A stretch of 57,392 bases of DNA from contig JAZNQN010000013.1 in NCBI GenBank assembly GCA_045590195.1, positions 1-57,392 of the forward strand. Reading direction: 5' to 3'. The notes under the pieces were generated by a model that saw only the letters and a list, made by a program, of their open reading frames with translations, made no database searches and was not told the origin of the DNA. This document shows, piece by piece, positions 1 through 7,808 of the stretch (positions are counted from its first letter, which is position 1; every line of letters begins with the position of its first letter). Both the position numbers and the translations under genes were made by a program. Origin of the DNA: JAZNQN01 sp045590195. GTDB taxonomy: Bacteria > Bacillota > Clostridia > UMGS1883 > UMGS1540.

Positions 1-157
1 TTATTTTTTTGTTAAGGGGGTATTATACCCTTTTATTTGCATATCGTTACATATTGAATTGGCAAAAATGCAAATTCCACAAGTAGCGGTATGTAAATAA
101 GTATATTTCGCCCTATTTTTAATTTTGTGTGACAACAAATCAGAGTTTGCATTTTTC

Positions 158-190
158 GGTGTGCAGCTTCGATAGTTGCACACCTTTTTT
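158..190 (+). terminator. Intrinsic terminator upstream of the LRR gene
   Basis: An 11-bp stem (158-168 with 174-184, one G-T pair, 5-base loop) is followed directly by six T at 185-190. It would end a transcript entering from the left edge of the window. It is only about 70 bases before the next start codon, so an attenuator for that gene is also possible. Confidence 0.7.
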
Positions 191-260
191 AATTTGTGGA
201 AATTCAAAGTTTACATTTTTTATGGTGTGCGAAAATATTATATATAGGAGATGTAAACTT

Positions 261-1541
261 ATGAAAAGGAAATTTAAAACTCGGTTATTAAGCTGTATTA
301 TGGTTGTAATTATAGTATTATCTAGTATGATTACTACTGTCTTTGCTAATTCAAGTGGGTATTGCGGGGATAATATTATATGGGAGTATAACTATGGCAC
401 GCTTACAATTAGTGGGTCAGGTGCTATGTATGATTATTCATATCCAAATCAAGTCCCGTGGTTTTCGTTAAATGCAAGTATTGTTAATATAGTAATTGAA
501 GATGGTATAACAAGTTTAGGCACATACTCATTTTATGGTATGACCGCAGTAGAAAATATTTATGTTGGTAGTGATGTTACAAATATTGAAAAAAGCGCAT
601 TACATCAAATCTCATTTTTAAATATTGAGGTAAGTAATGAAAATCAACAATATTCGTCAGTGGACGGAAATCTATATGACAAGCTAAAATCTTCTTTAAT
701 ACGTTATGCAACAAAAAAAGAAATCGCATCTTTTACTGTTCCAGATAGTGTTGTATCTATCAAGAACAAAGCGTTTAGTAATGCAAATAATATTGTCAAA
801 ATTATTGTAGGGGCGAATGTAACATACATAGGCGAATATGCTTTTGAATATTGTGAAAACTTATCTGATATAACATTTTGCGAAAATGTAACTAACATAT
901 CAGCTTATGCCTTTTATCAATGTGTAAATCTTCAAAAAATCATTTTTCCAAATAGTTTAAAAACAATTGGAGAAAATGCGTTTTATGGTTGCGAGAAAAT
1001 AAGCGTTATTGATTTTGGAGAAAATCTTACAACAATAGGAAGTAATGCGTTTTATTATTGTAGCAATATAGAAACTATTTACATTAAAAAAGGTTTGCTT
1101 CAAATAAAAGATGGTGCGTTTCGTGATTGCACAAATGTAAAAATATATTATACAGGTAGCGAAAATGACTGGAATAATATGAGAATAGGCATAGCGAATT
1201 ACGGAATTACAGGCGGAACAGTTGTTTATAATTATGTATATGAAATCAAAGAAAATATTAGTGTTGAAAATGTAGTATTAGCTGAAAATTATGTAAGTGT
1301 TAAAATCAAGTCAACAAAATCTTGCGATTTAGAAAATATTGATTTATTTTTTGCTTCGTATAGTAATGATGGTAAAATGAACAAAGTTAAAAAAACGGTT
1401 ATAGATATTTTATCTAACACCGAAGAAGAATATAAAATCGAAGAAATAGTAATTGATAATAAAGATGATTATTATAAAATATTTGTATGGAATAATATGT
1501 GTCCATTGACAACAGCGTTTATGAAAGAACTAACTAAATGA
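261..1541 (+). CDS. Secreted BspA-type leucine-rich repeat protein
   Basis: The protein has 426 residues from the ATG at 261, chosen because TAGGAG lies 10 bases upstream and a signal peptide follows (basic MKRKFKTR, a hydrophobic core, cleavage near FA-NS around residue 31). An N-terminal beta-rich segment is followed by about six repeats of roughly 23 residues of the LRR_5 (BspA/TpLRR) type, each with an 'IG..AF..C..L..I.F' pattern, at about residues 150-320. A C-terminal beta domain follows, with no LPXTG or SLH anchor. Such proteins are exported and often bind host or cell-surface ligands; the ligand here is unknown. The gene is more AT-rich than the housekeeping genes and sits in what appears to be an integrated element. 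Confidence 0.85.
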   Translation: MKRKFKTRLLSCIMVVIIVLSSMITTVFANSSGYCGDNIIWEYNYGTLTISGSGAMYDYSYPNQVPWFSLNASIVNIVIEDGITSLGTYSFYGMTAVENIYVGSDVTNIEKSALHQISFLNIEVSNENQQYSSVDGNLYDKLKSSLIRYATKKEIASFTVPDSVVSIKNKAFSNANNIVKIIVGANVTYIGEYAFEYCENLSDITFCENVTNISAYAFYQCVNLQKIIFPNSLKTIGENAFYGCEKISVIDFGENLTTIGSNAFYYCSNIETIYIKKGLLQIKDGAFRDCTNVKIYYTGSENDWNNMRIGIANYGITGGTVVYNYVYEIKENISVENVVLAENYVSVKIKSTKSCDLENIDLFFASYSNDGKMNKVKKTVIDILSNTEEEYKIEEIVIDNKDDYYKIFVWNNMCPLTTAFMKELTK

Positions 1542-1651
1542 TAAGTTTATGTTCTAAATGCTTGTAACAAAACTGTTCTAATGTTGAAAGAACATCAAAA
1601 ATTATATTGTTACACTCTGCACCCCTTAAAACTACTGTATAATGCAGTTCA

Positions 1652-1708
1652 TAGAAAGGGCGGGGTCACGGCTGATGTTTCACTACACCCGTGACCCCGC
1701 CCTTTCTA
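1652..1708. repeat. Perfect 20-bp inverted repeat
   Basis: Arms 1652-1671 and 1689-1708 are exactly complementary and separated by 17 bases. The arms are strikingly GC-rich (GGGCGGGGTCACGG) in very AT-rich surroundings. There is no T-run on either side, so it is not a standard intrinsic terminator. It may be a recombination or protein-binding site or a structured RNA. Confidence 0.85.
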
Positions 1709-2040
1709 CATGATAAATTTTATGTAAATTTATATCTGCATAAATACAGTATTTTATAGAGTGTGCAGAGTGTTTTTTTATTTTATGTAATGTATGTATA
1801 GTATGGTATCAAAACCCCTTCCAAATATAAAGTAGTAGTATATATTTTAGTGTTGCAAGGTTTCCCCTTAACTCTTTCAAGGGGCAACCTAACGAGTGCG
1901 TTTTGTATAGGGTGCGAGCAAGGAGAAGATTTTTTCAGCAGACGAGGTAAACCCCGCCATACTAAAAAAATAGTGCTTCGCACTTTGGGGCGGGTAAACC
2001 CGCCTAAAATTTAAGATATACAAACATTTAAAATATGCTT

Positions 2041-2176
2041 GCATATCTTTTTGTGGTGTGGTATAATCTTTAATATAATTTTTGACCACAAATTTGACTA
2101 CATTTTGGGTTGAAAAGCCCACAAACCGCTTTGTTATGCGGTTTTTAAACCTACATGATAAGGCGAGTGGGAATAA
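2041..2176. other. Candidate attachment-site end, guaA type
   Basis: At 2162-2176 the plus strand reads Gly-Glu-Trp-Glu-stop. GMP synthase (GuaA) characteristically ends in ...EWE, and the 3' end of guaA is a known target for tyrosine-recombinase elements. The upstream frame is immediately closed by stops at 2156-2161, so this is not a complete gene end. Two direct repeats TTTGACYACA at 2081 and 2093 resemble recombinase arm sites. A strong terminator follows 15 bases after the stop, as expected for a native gene end. The reading is inferred; guaA is not in the window. Confidence 0.35.
2123..2144. terminator. Weak hairpin, possible terminator
   Basis: Seven-base arms AAACCGC/GCGGTTT enclose an 8-base loop; the right arm runs into a short T-run on the plus strand. 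It lies within the candidate attachment region. Confidence 0.4.
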
Positions 2177-2190
2177 TACTAACAAACAAA

Positions 2191-2223
2191 AACCCTGCTG
2201 AAACTGCAAGTTTCAGCAGGGTT
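2191..2223. terminator. Strong bidirectional terminator
   Basis: A perfect 15-bp stem (2191-2205 with 2209-2223) has a 3-base loop. On the minus strand it is followed by TTTTTGTTTGTT and would end the oxidoreductase transcript whose stop is at 2240. On the plus strand it is followed by TTCTT and would end the gene fragment closing at 2176. Confidence 0.9.
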
Positions 2224-2239
2224 TTCTTAACTAATAAAA

Positions 2240-3085
2240 CTATTTTACTTTAACCCACTCATCAGGTGTATCAATAGCTTTAATAAGGGCATCTCTTATG
2301 CCAATTACTGCCAAAGTTTGTTCTTTTTCAAAAGGCAAATTGCCATTTAAGAAGAAATTGAGAATACTGTCAAGCATACCGATAAAGAACTCGGAATCGA
2401 TATTTTTTGTGAAAGTATCGCCATTTTTTTCTTCAACTGCAATGCTGAATGGATTGGATGATGCATATTCCAAAAATCCGCATCTACCATCGCTAAATTT
2501 AACAACACACATTGTTTGTTTGCCGGCATTGAAAACTTTAACTTTTTCAGCATTTGTTCCCATAAGTTTAACAAGCATTTCAATTTGATGAACAATGTAT
2601 TCCTGAAAGCTTCTGCCACCGCCTGTAATACTTACGCTGTTTACGCCATTTTTGAAATCATCAAGCTCGGTTGCATAACGAAGAGCTGATGTGCTGAAAA
2701 ATTTTGTATTATATTTTTCTGCAATTTCATAAATTTTTTCTGCATCAGCTTTGCAGGGAGTGAAAGTTTTGTCAATATATGTATTTTTACCATATTTTAA
2801 AACAGTTTCTGCATATGGAAGATGTTTTTCGGGGTTTCCCGGAGCAAGTACAAATATGTAATCGCTCTTTTCGCAAACTTCTTCAATAGAGCTACATTTT
2901 TCAACATCATTCTTTGCACACCATTCATCAGTTGAAATTTTGCCTTCATATGTTTCGGTTTCTGCCCAGGCATATTTTACCTGAAAATCATAACCATTTT
3001 TCTTGCAAAGGTCGTTTATCCAACCAATGTAGTTGTTTGAATGCCATTCGTCGATAAAATAATCAACAAAACCAATAATTTTCAT
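2240..3085 (-). CDS. Gfo/Idh/MocA-like oxidoreductase
   Basis: The protein has 281 residues. The family uses NAD(P) to oxidise or isomerise sugars, inositols and related polyols. The N-terminal Rossmann-like half covers residues 1-125 but begins IIGFVDYF rather than the usual GxGxxG, so dinucleotide binding is atypical. The segment YIDKTFTP near residue 105 aligns with the family's EKP motif, with the Lys kept. The C-terminal alpha/beta domain is shorter than in most members (about 340 residues). An AGGAGGT ribosome site precedes the ATG at 3085. It is a single gene with its own promoter (3119-3147) and terminator (2191-2223). The substrate is unknown. Confidence 0.75.
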   Translation of the reverse strand: MKIIGFVDYFIDEWHSNNYIGWINDLCKKNGYDFQVKYAWAETETYEGKISTDEWCAKNDVEKCSSIEEVCEKSDYIFVLAPGNPEKHLPYAETVLKYGKNTYIDKTFTPCKADAEKIYEIAEKYNTKFFSTSALRYATELDDFKNGVNSVSITGGGRSFQEYIVHQIEMLVKLMGTNAEKVKVFNAGKQTMCVVKFSDGRCGFLEYASSNPFSIAVEEKNGDTFTKNIDSEFFIGMLDSILNFFLNGNLPFEKEQTLAVIGIRDALIKAIDTPDEWVKVK

Positions 3086-3118
3086 AAAAGTTACCTCCTA
3101 AAACAATACATTACATAT

Positions 3119-3147
3119 ATTATAACCCCTAAAGGCTAAATATTCAA
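3119..3147 (-). promoter_or_regulatory. Sigma-A promoter for the 2240-3085 gene
   Basis: On the minus strand: TTGAAT, 17 bases, TATAAT. Both boxes are near consensus with optimal spacing, about 35 bases before the ATG at 3085. Confidence 0.8.
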
Positions 3148-3257
3148 GATGTAAATTAACATAAATTTCAGCTTTAAAATCCGGCAAAATTTTGTATTTC
3201 ACTGGCAAATCGTACACTTTATTGTAAATTTCCTGCGGTTATTGTATTTATTATAAC

Positions 3258-3286
3258 TTGAAAATTTTTCTAAGGTGTGATATACT
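3258..3286 (+). promoter_or_regulatory. Sigma-A promoter for the 3325 operon
   Basis: TTGAAA, 17 bases, TATACT, about 39 bases before the ATG at 3325. It would drive the acyltransferase, zinc-ribbon protein and SGNH hydrolase. Confidence 0.85.
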
Positions 3287-3324
3287 GTTTCAAAAAAATT
3301 AGTATAAAGTTTAAGAGGTAGTAA

Positions 3325-4614
3325 ATGGCAAAAAAAAATAGCAGTCCACTACAATGGTTAAGGCTTGACAATGCCGCAAAAATATATCCTGCAGCAAGGC
3401 GAAGAGGTTGGAGCAACGTTTTTCGTCAGTCGGTAACACTTTGTGAAGATGTTGACGTTAATATTCTTAAATCAGCTTTGGAGACAACCATAAAGCGATT
3501 TCCTTCAATTGCTGCAAGGCTTAGAAAAGGCGTATTCTGGTATTATTTGCAGCAAATTGAGAATTCTCCTGAAATACGAGAGGAGCAAAGTTATCCGCTT
3601 GTATATATGAACAAGGAAGAAACAAGAAAATGTGCTTTCAGAGTTATTGTTTATAATAATCGTATTGCGGTTGAATTTTTTCACTCGCTAACAGATGGAA
3701 CCGGTGCACTTATATTTCTTAAAAATCTTACTGCTGAGTACATTGAACAAAAATATGGTATATCTATCCCTTATGAAGACGGAATTGTAAATAGATACGA
3801 GGCTCCGAAAGCAGAAGAATTTGAAGATAGCTTTTTGAAATATGCAGGAAATGTAACTGCAAGCCGTAAATCCACAAATGCATGGCGCTTAACCAAAGAT
3901 TCTAAAAACGATGGGTTTTTAAACCTTACCTGCTTTAAGCTTCCGGTAAAAGAAACGCTTTCACTTGCACACGAGTATAATTCTACTGTAACAGTATTCT
4001 TGTCAGCAGTACTGATGAAGGCTCTTATAAATTTACAAAAAGAAACTGTTACAGATATTCGAAAAAGAAAAAGAATAAAACTTTTGATTCCTGTAAATCT
4101 AAGACAACTTTTTTCAAGTAAAACCTTGCGTAATTTTGCTATGTTTACAATTCCTGAACTTGACCCAAGGCTTGGAGAATATACTTTAGAAGAAATTTGC
4201 GAAATCATAAAGCACAAGATGGGAACAGAGTTTACTGCAAAGCATATGAGCAGTGTAATTGCCACCAATGTAAAAGACGAGCGTAATCTGCTTTTGCGGG
4301 TTGTTCCGCTTCCGCTTAAAAATATGGTTATGAAAGCTGTTTTTGATAGTGTTGGAGAGAGAAAGGCTTGCCTTAATTTGTCAAATTTAGGTGTTGTAAA
4401 ACTGCCCGATATTATGAAAAAATATATAAAAAGATTTGATTTTATTCTCGGGGTTCAGGCGGCGGCGCCATATAATTGCGGCGTTTTGTCTTATGGCGAT
4501 ATGGTTTATATTAATTTTATCAGAAGTATACGCGATGCAGCGCTTGAACGCCGTTTCTTTGCAGTTTTGAAAGAAATTGGACTTTCTGCAGTAGTTGAAA
4601 GCAATAGAAATTAA
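3325..4614 (+). CDS. Condensation/alcohol acetyltransferase-like protein
   Basis: The protein has 429 residues. The HxxxDG acyl-transfer motif is seen as HSLTDG, with His120 and Asp124. This places it in the CoA-dependent acyltransferase fold shared by chloramphenicol acetyltransferases, NRPS condensation domains and alcohol O-acetyltransferases. The C-terminal half has the usual NLSNLG-type strand (about residue 351). The real acyl donor and acceptor cannot be read from the sequence. In Clostridia such genes commonly sit beside the zinc-ribbon membrane protein found here, 11 bases downstream. The AAGAGGTAG ribosome site supports this start. Confidence 0.75.
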   Translation: MAKKNSSPLQWLRLDNAAKIYPAARRRGWSNVFRQSVTLCEDVDVNILKSALETTIKRFPSIAARLRKGVFWYYLQQIENSPEIREEQSYPLVYMNKEETRKCAFRVIVYNNRIAVEFFHSLTDGTGALIFLKNLTAEYIEQKYGISIPYEDGIVNRYEAPKAEEFEDSFLKYAGNVTASRKSTNAWRLTKDSKNDGFLNLTCFKLPVKETLSLAHEYNSTVTVFLSAVLMKALINLQKETVTDIRKRKRIKLLIPVNLRQLFSSKTLRNFAMFTIPELDPRLGEYTLEEICEIIKHKMGTEFTAKHMSSVIATNVKDERNLLLRVVPLPLKNMVMKAVFDSVGERKACLNLSNLGVVKLPDIMKKYIKRFDFILGVQAAAPYNCGVLSYGDMVYINFIRSIRDAALERRFFAVLKEIGLSAVVESNRN

Positions 4615-4625
4615 AGGAGAAAAAT

Positions 4626-5318
4626 ATGTATTGTATAAATTGTGGCGTCGAACTTGCCGATACTGAAAAAAGCTGTCCGCTATGTAATACTACCGTGTAT
4701 CATCCGGAGCTTAAAAGAAAAGAAGCTACACCTTTGTACCCTCCGGGCAGGCGGCCGAAAATTAACCCAAATTCAAAAGCAATTAACGGAATGTTTTTAA
4801 TACTGTTTTTTATTCCGCTATTTATATGCTTTTTGGCAGATTTACAAAGGGATGGAGTTTTAAACTGGTTTGGTTTTGCAGCAGGCGGAATAATTCTTTT
4901 ATATATTACCCTGGCATTGCCAAGATGGTTTCAAAAACCAAACCCTGTAATTTTTTTACCATGTGACTTCGCTTCGGTTTTGCTTTATCTGCTTTATATA
5001 AATTTTGTAACAGGCGGCAAGTGGTTTTTAAGCTTTGCCTTTCCAGTAATAGGAACGCTGTGCATAATTGTTTGTACTGCAGTAACGCTGACTTATTATT
5101 TAAACGGAGGTAAGCTTTATATATTCGGTGGCGGTTTTATTGCCCTTGGTGCTTTTATGCTTTTGGTAGAGTTTTTGCTTAAAGTTACTTTTGCTATCAG
5201 ATTTATCGGTTGGTCAATTTATCCGCTTATAGTTTTGGTTTTGCTTGGAGGAGTGCTGATTTATCTGGGAATTAACGCTTCGGCTCGTGAAACAATGGAA
5301 AGAAAGCTATTTTTTTAA
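4626..5318 (+). CDS. Zinc-ribbon membrane protein (DUF6320-like)
   Basis: The protein has 230 residues. An N-terminal zinc ribbon with Cys3, Cys6, Cys17 and Cys20 is followed by a short proline-rich linker and about six hydrophobic helices (residues 55-220). The arrangement fits the DUF6320 family, whose function is unknown. It is tightly coupled to the upstream acyltransferase (AAAGGAG ribosome site overlapping the preceding stop region), and this pairing recurs in Clostridia. A role in modifying a membrane or envelope component together with the acyltransferase is an inference. Confidence 0.7.
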   Translation: MYCINCGVELADTEKSCPLCNTTVYHPELKRKEATPLYPPGRRPKINPNSKAINGMFLILFFIPLFICFLADLQRDGVLNWFGFAAGGIILLYITLALPRWFQKPNPVIFLPCDFASVLLYLLYINFVTGGKWFLSFAFPVIGTLCIIVCTAVTLTYYLNGGKLYIFGGGFIALGAFMLLVEFLLKVTFAIRFIGWSIYPLIVLVLLGGVLIYLGINASARETMERKLFF

Positions 5319-5332
5319 CAAGGAGAAAAATT

Positions 5333-6046
5333 ATGGAAAGTAAACTTTTCGGTAAAAAAATCATTTGGAATGGAGATTCAATTTGCATAGGTGATGAAAA
5401 TAAAGGTAACTGGGCAACAAGAATTGCCGAGAAGAATAAGATGTTTTTTTCAAATTATGCAGTTGGTGGTGGCACGATTGCAGAAGGGTTGCCGCTTTTA
5501 AAAGATGGAAGTGAGCGTCATTCTGTTTCAAAAACTCTTGAAAAAATGTATGAGGAGTATCCTGGTGCTGACTATATTGTTTTTGAGGGTGGTACTAATG
5601 ATGCCGATCTTTTTGAATATGACTATGATTATCCTGTTTCGCACCTTGGTTCAATTGATGTTGAAAATTTCAGTGGTGAATATGATAGAACAACTTTTTG
5701 CGGTGCTCTTGAAAGTGTATTTTATCGCGCACTTAAATATTGGAATGGTAAAAAAATTTGTTTTATTATTGCTCCTAAAATGGGAACACTGCCGAGAAGT
5801 CGCAGAAAAAGACGTTTATACTTTGATAAAGCAGTTGAAATTTGTAAAAAATGGGGAATACCGTATCTTGACCTTTGGGAAGGATGTTATTTAAACCCGG
5901 CGCTACCTTGGATGTATAACAGCGAGAAAACAGCAATTGAAAATCACGAAGAAAATGTTTGTTTTTACGTTGATGGCCAACATCTTACACGCCGCGGCTA
6001 CGATTTTACTGCAGAAATAATCGAAACTTGGCTTAAAACTTTGTAA
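5333..6046 (+). CDS. SGNH/GDSL-family hydrolase
   Basis: The protein has 237 residues. Block I has GDS with nucleophile Ser16, the oxyanion motif is GGTND (86-90), and block V is DGQH with Asp214 and His217, completing an SGNH esterase/lipase set. There is no signal peptide, so it is cytoplasmic. Members deacetylate sugars or cleave acyl esters. It follows the acyltransferase/DUF6320 pair by 14 bases with an AAGGAG ribosome site, so an acyl-ester cycle of the same compound is conceivable but unproven. Confidence 0.85.
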   Translation: MESKLFGKKIIWNGDSICIGDENKGNWATRIAEKNKMFFSNYAVGGGTIAEGLPLLKDGSERHSVSKTLEKMYEEYPGADYIVFEGGTNDADLFEYDYDYPVSHLGSIDVENFSGEYDRTTFCGALESVFYRALKYWNGKKICFIIAPKMGTLPRSRRKRRLYFDKAVEICKKWGIPYLDLWEGCYLNPALPWMYNSEKTAIENHEENVCFYVDGQHLTRRGYDFTAEIIETWLKTL

Positions 6047-6058
6047 AAAAAATTTTTG

Positions 6059-6087
6059 TTGAATTTTGTATTTTATTGTGGTATAAT
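6059..6087 (+). promoter_or_regulatory. Sigma-A promoter for the 6127 gene
   Basis: TTGAAT, 17 bases, TATAAT, beginning just after the stop of the SGNH gene. The expected transcription start near 6094 gives a leader of about 33 bases before the ATG at 6127. Confidence 0.9.
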
Positions 6088-6126
6088 AGTCAAAGTGTGA
6101 AAAATATAGAAAATTTGGAGGTAGTT

Positions 6127-6648
6127 ATGCAGGTTTTAGCATACATATTAAGTATTTTAGGTTTAATTTCAATGATTACTGCTTCTCTTGTCAAGGGCAA
6201 AAATATGAAAAAGATTTTGTTCCTTGTTTTTTGTGGTAACTTTCTTGTTGCAACAAGTTACCTTGTTGGTGGCAGTGGAATAAGTGGTGCAGTTTCGTGT
6301 TATATCGGCGCCGCTCAAACAATTATCAATTACTTTTTCGAATCAAAGAATAAACCTTTGCCCGTTTGGCTTATAACCGTTTATGCAGTAGCATTTGTTG
6401 CAGTAAATCTTATAGTTGGTGGATTTGAGCCGCTTGTCATTTTGGCAATTGTTGCTTCGCTTACATTTATTATGTGTATCGGCCAGAAAACTGGTGCAAA
6501 ATATCGTATTTGGACATTTGTAAACATGACTCTCTGGTGCCTTTATGATATCCTTTCAAAATCATTCAGCGTTCTTATCGGCACACATGTTCCACAGCTA
6601 ATTTTTACTGCTGTTGGTATGATAATTCACGATAGAAAACAGAAATGA
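6127..6648 (+). CDS. YgjV-like inner membrane protein
   Basis: The protein has 173 residues from the ATG at 6127, which follows GGAGGTAGTT; the earlier in-frame ATG at 6076 lies inside the promoter and is rejected. Five to six hydrophobic helices fill almost the entire chain. The pattern of short helices with conserved N/Q residues (for example AAQTIINYFF and NMTLWCLYD) fits the YgjV family of unknown function. A diverged paralogue lies at 56670-57197. It overlaps the next gene by 4 bases (ATGA). Confidence 0.7.
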   Translation: MQVLAYILSILGLISMITASLVKGKNMKKILFLVFCGNFLVATSYLVGGSGISGAVSCYIGAAQTIINYFFESKNKPLPVWLITVYAVAFVAVNLIVGGFEPLVILAIVASLTFIMCIGQKTGAKYRIWTFVNMTLWCLYDILSKSFSVLIGTHVPQLIFTAVGMIIHDRKQK

Positions 6649-7508
6649 CATACATAAAGCCGAATTATTTCGATGATTTTAAGTGCATAGCGGATAAATG
6701 TAAGCACTCTTGTTGTATTGGTTGGGAAATTGATATTGATAGTGATACTGAAATGTTTTATTCGGTTTTGCCAGGTGAAACAGGAGAAAAAATTAGAGAA
6801 AATATTTCTGAAGATGTGCCGCCGCACTTTATATTAAAGAATAACAAATGCCCTTTTTTAAATGAAAAAGGGCTTTGTGATATAATATTAAATTTTGGCG
6901 AGGATGCAGTTTGTGAAATTTGCAGAGAACACCCGAGGTTTTATAATGAATATGATAATTTTGCAGAAGTAGGCCTTGGCCTTTGCTGCGAAGAAGCTGG
7001 CAGAATTATTTTGAATGATGATAAGCCATTTACTCTGAGTGGCGAATATAAAAAGCTTTCCAAAGAAGAAAAAGAGTTTCTTTTTGAGCGACAAAAAGTT
7101 TTTAAAATTCTTCAAAACAGGAAAACAAGTATAAATGAGCGCTTTGTAGAGTTGGCAACAAACTATGGCTTAAATTTGGAAGAATTTACGGCTGATTTTA
7201 TTAAAAATACATATCTTTCGCTTGAAATGCTTGATAATAACTGGAGCAAGGTTTTAAACAAAATAAACATTAATTTAAAATTTGAAAATGAACTGCATTT
7301 TGAACAGTTTGCTGTTTATCTTGTTTACAGGAATTTTAAGAGGGCTTTTAAAACTAAATACTATTCAAAATGTATAAAATTTATAATTTCTGCGTGTGTT
7401 TTGTTAAATTCAGTAAGCCAAAATGATTTCGTGGAGCTTGCAAGAATGTTTTCAAGCGAAATTGAGTATTCCGAGGAAAATATGCTTGCAATTTTGGAAA
7501 AAATGTGA
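6645..7508 (+). CDS. FliB-like protein, CxxxxCxxxCC cysteine cluster
   Basis: The protein has 287 residues. The cysteine cluster Cys14, Cys19, Cys23, Cys24, later CPFL...C, CEICREHPR and LCCEE match the family annotated as flagellin lysine-N-methylase (FliB), with a putative Fe- or Zn-chelating centre. FliB methylates surface lysines of flagellin in enterobacteria. No flagellar gene is seen here and this protein is shorter than FliB (about 400 residues), so the target may differ. It is translationally coupled to the YgjV-like gene. The thiamin operon promoter lies across its last codons. Confidence 0.75.
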   Translation: MTYIKPNYFDDFKCIADKCKHSCCIGWEIDIDSDTEMFYSVLPGETGEKIRENISEDVPPHFILKNNKCPFLNEKGLCDIILNFGEDAVCEICREHPRFYNEYDNFAEVGLGLCCEEAGRIILNDDKPFTLSGEYKKLSKEEKEFLFERQKVFKILQNRKTSINERFVELATNYGLNLEEFTADFIKNTYLSLEMLDNNWSKVLNKININLKFENELHFEQFAVYLVYRNFKRAFKTKYYSKCIKFIISACVLLNSVSQNDFVELARMFSSEIEYSEENMLAILEKM

Positions 7509-7514
7509 TATTAT
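7486..7514 (+). promoter_or_regulatory. Promoter of the thiamin salvage operon
   Basis: TTGCAA, 17 bases, TATTAT, lying across the 3' end of the FliB-like gene. The predicted start near 7521 is just ahead of the TPP riboswitch. Confidence 0.65.
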
Positions 7515-7534
7515 TTAGAAAACTTAATAGAAAA

Positions 7535-7625
7535 GTAGGGGAGCTTGTGTATCAGGCTGAGAGGAAGTTAATTAAGCTTCGACCCTTAAACCTGATGCGG
7601 ATAATGCCGCCGTAGGAAAGCTTAA
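7535..7625 (+). ncRNA. TPP riboswitch (THI element)
   Basis: All conserved parts of the thiamin pyrophosphate aptamer are present in order: GGGGAGC (7538-7544), GGCTGAGAGG (7555-7564), CGACCCTTAAACCTGATG (7580-7597) and GGATAATGCCGCCGTAGGAAAG (7599-7620, pyrophosphate-sensing arm). A strong terminator follows at 7636-7668, so TPP binding would stop transcription before thiW-thiM-thiE-thiD. Confidence 0.97.
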
Positions 7626-7635
7626 AGTGTTTATT

Positions 7636-7668
7636 ACGGATAATCCAATCAGGATTATCCGTTTTTTT
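7636..7668 (+). terminator. Terminator of the TPP riboswitch
   Basis: A perfect 11-bp stem (7636-7646 with 7652-7662) with a 5-base loop is followed by six T. It is the expression platform of the riboswitch immediately upstream. Confidence 0.95.
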
Positions 7669-7696
7669 ATTCTGGAAAGGAGGGTAGAGCGGCAAC

Positions 7697-7808
7697 AAGG
7701 GAGCGCTTGGTGCTGTATAAAGCGATGGGAACCCGTGTTTCGGGGTGAGAGGAAACAATTAAGTTTCGACCGTGCGATAGCTTGGGCTTTCGTAAATATT
7801 TTACGAAA
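7697..7808 (+). ncRNA. Second leader RNA with a partial TPP-like arm
   Basis: Bases 7743-7772 repeat, with few changes, the TGAGAGGAA...TTAAG.TTCGACC arm of the riboswitch at 7555-7584. The pyrophosphate-sensing arm (ACCTGAT...GCCGTAGGAA) is not found. Flanking pairs (AAGC near 7722 with GCTT near 7779) and a short GGG/CCC hairpin could close the fold. A 9-bp hairpin (7788-7796 with 7800-7808) sits directly against the AAGAGG ribosome site of thiW and could control translation. It is a structured leader of uncertain class: either a decayed tandem TPP element or a distinct sensor. Confidence 0.55.

Larger units (their letters stand above)
1542..2239. other. Gene-free interval, probable end of an integrated element
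   Basis: No convincing gene is seen in these 698 bases. They contain a perfect 20-bp inverted repeat (1652-1708), several short palindromes (for example around 1971-2004), a pair of TTTGACYACA repeats (2081-2100), a weak hairpin (2123-2144), a guaA-like 3' end (2162-2176) and a strong terminator (2191-2223). Two weak reading frames on the minus strand have no recognisable domain and run through the palindromes. Confidence 0.6.

Noticed and set aside
1..207. 68-residue open frame on the minus strand at the left edge
   Set aside because: No ribosome site or domain, and it runs antisense through a terminator hairpin.
1783..2209. Two overlapping minus-strand frames of 66 and 106 residues
   Set aside because: They lack ribosome sites and known domains and cross palindromes; they read as noise in a non-coding element end.
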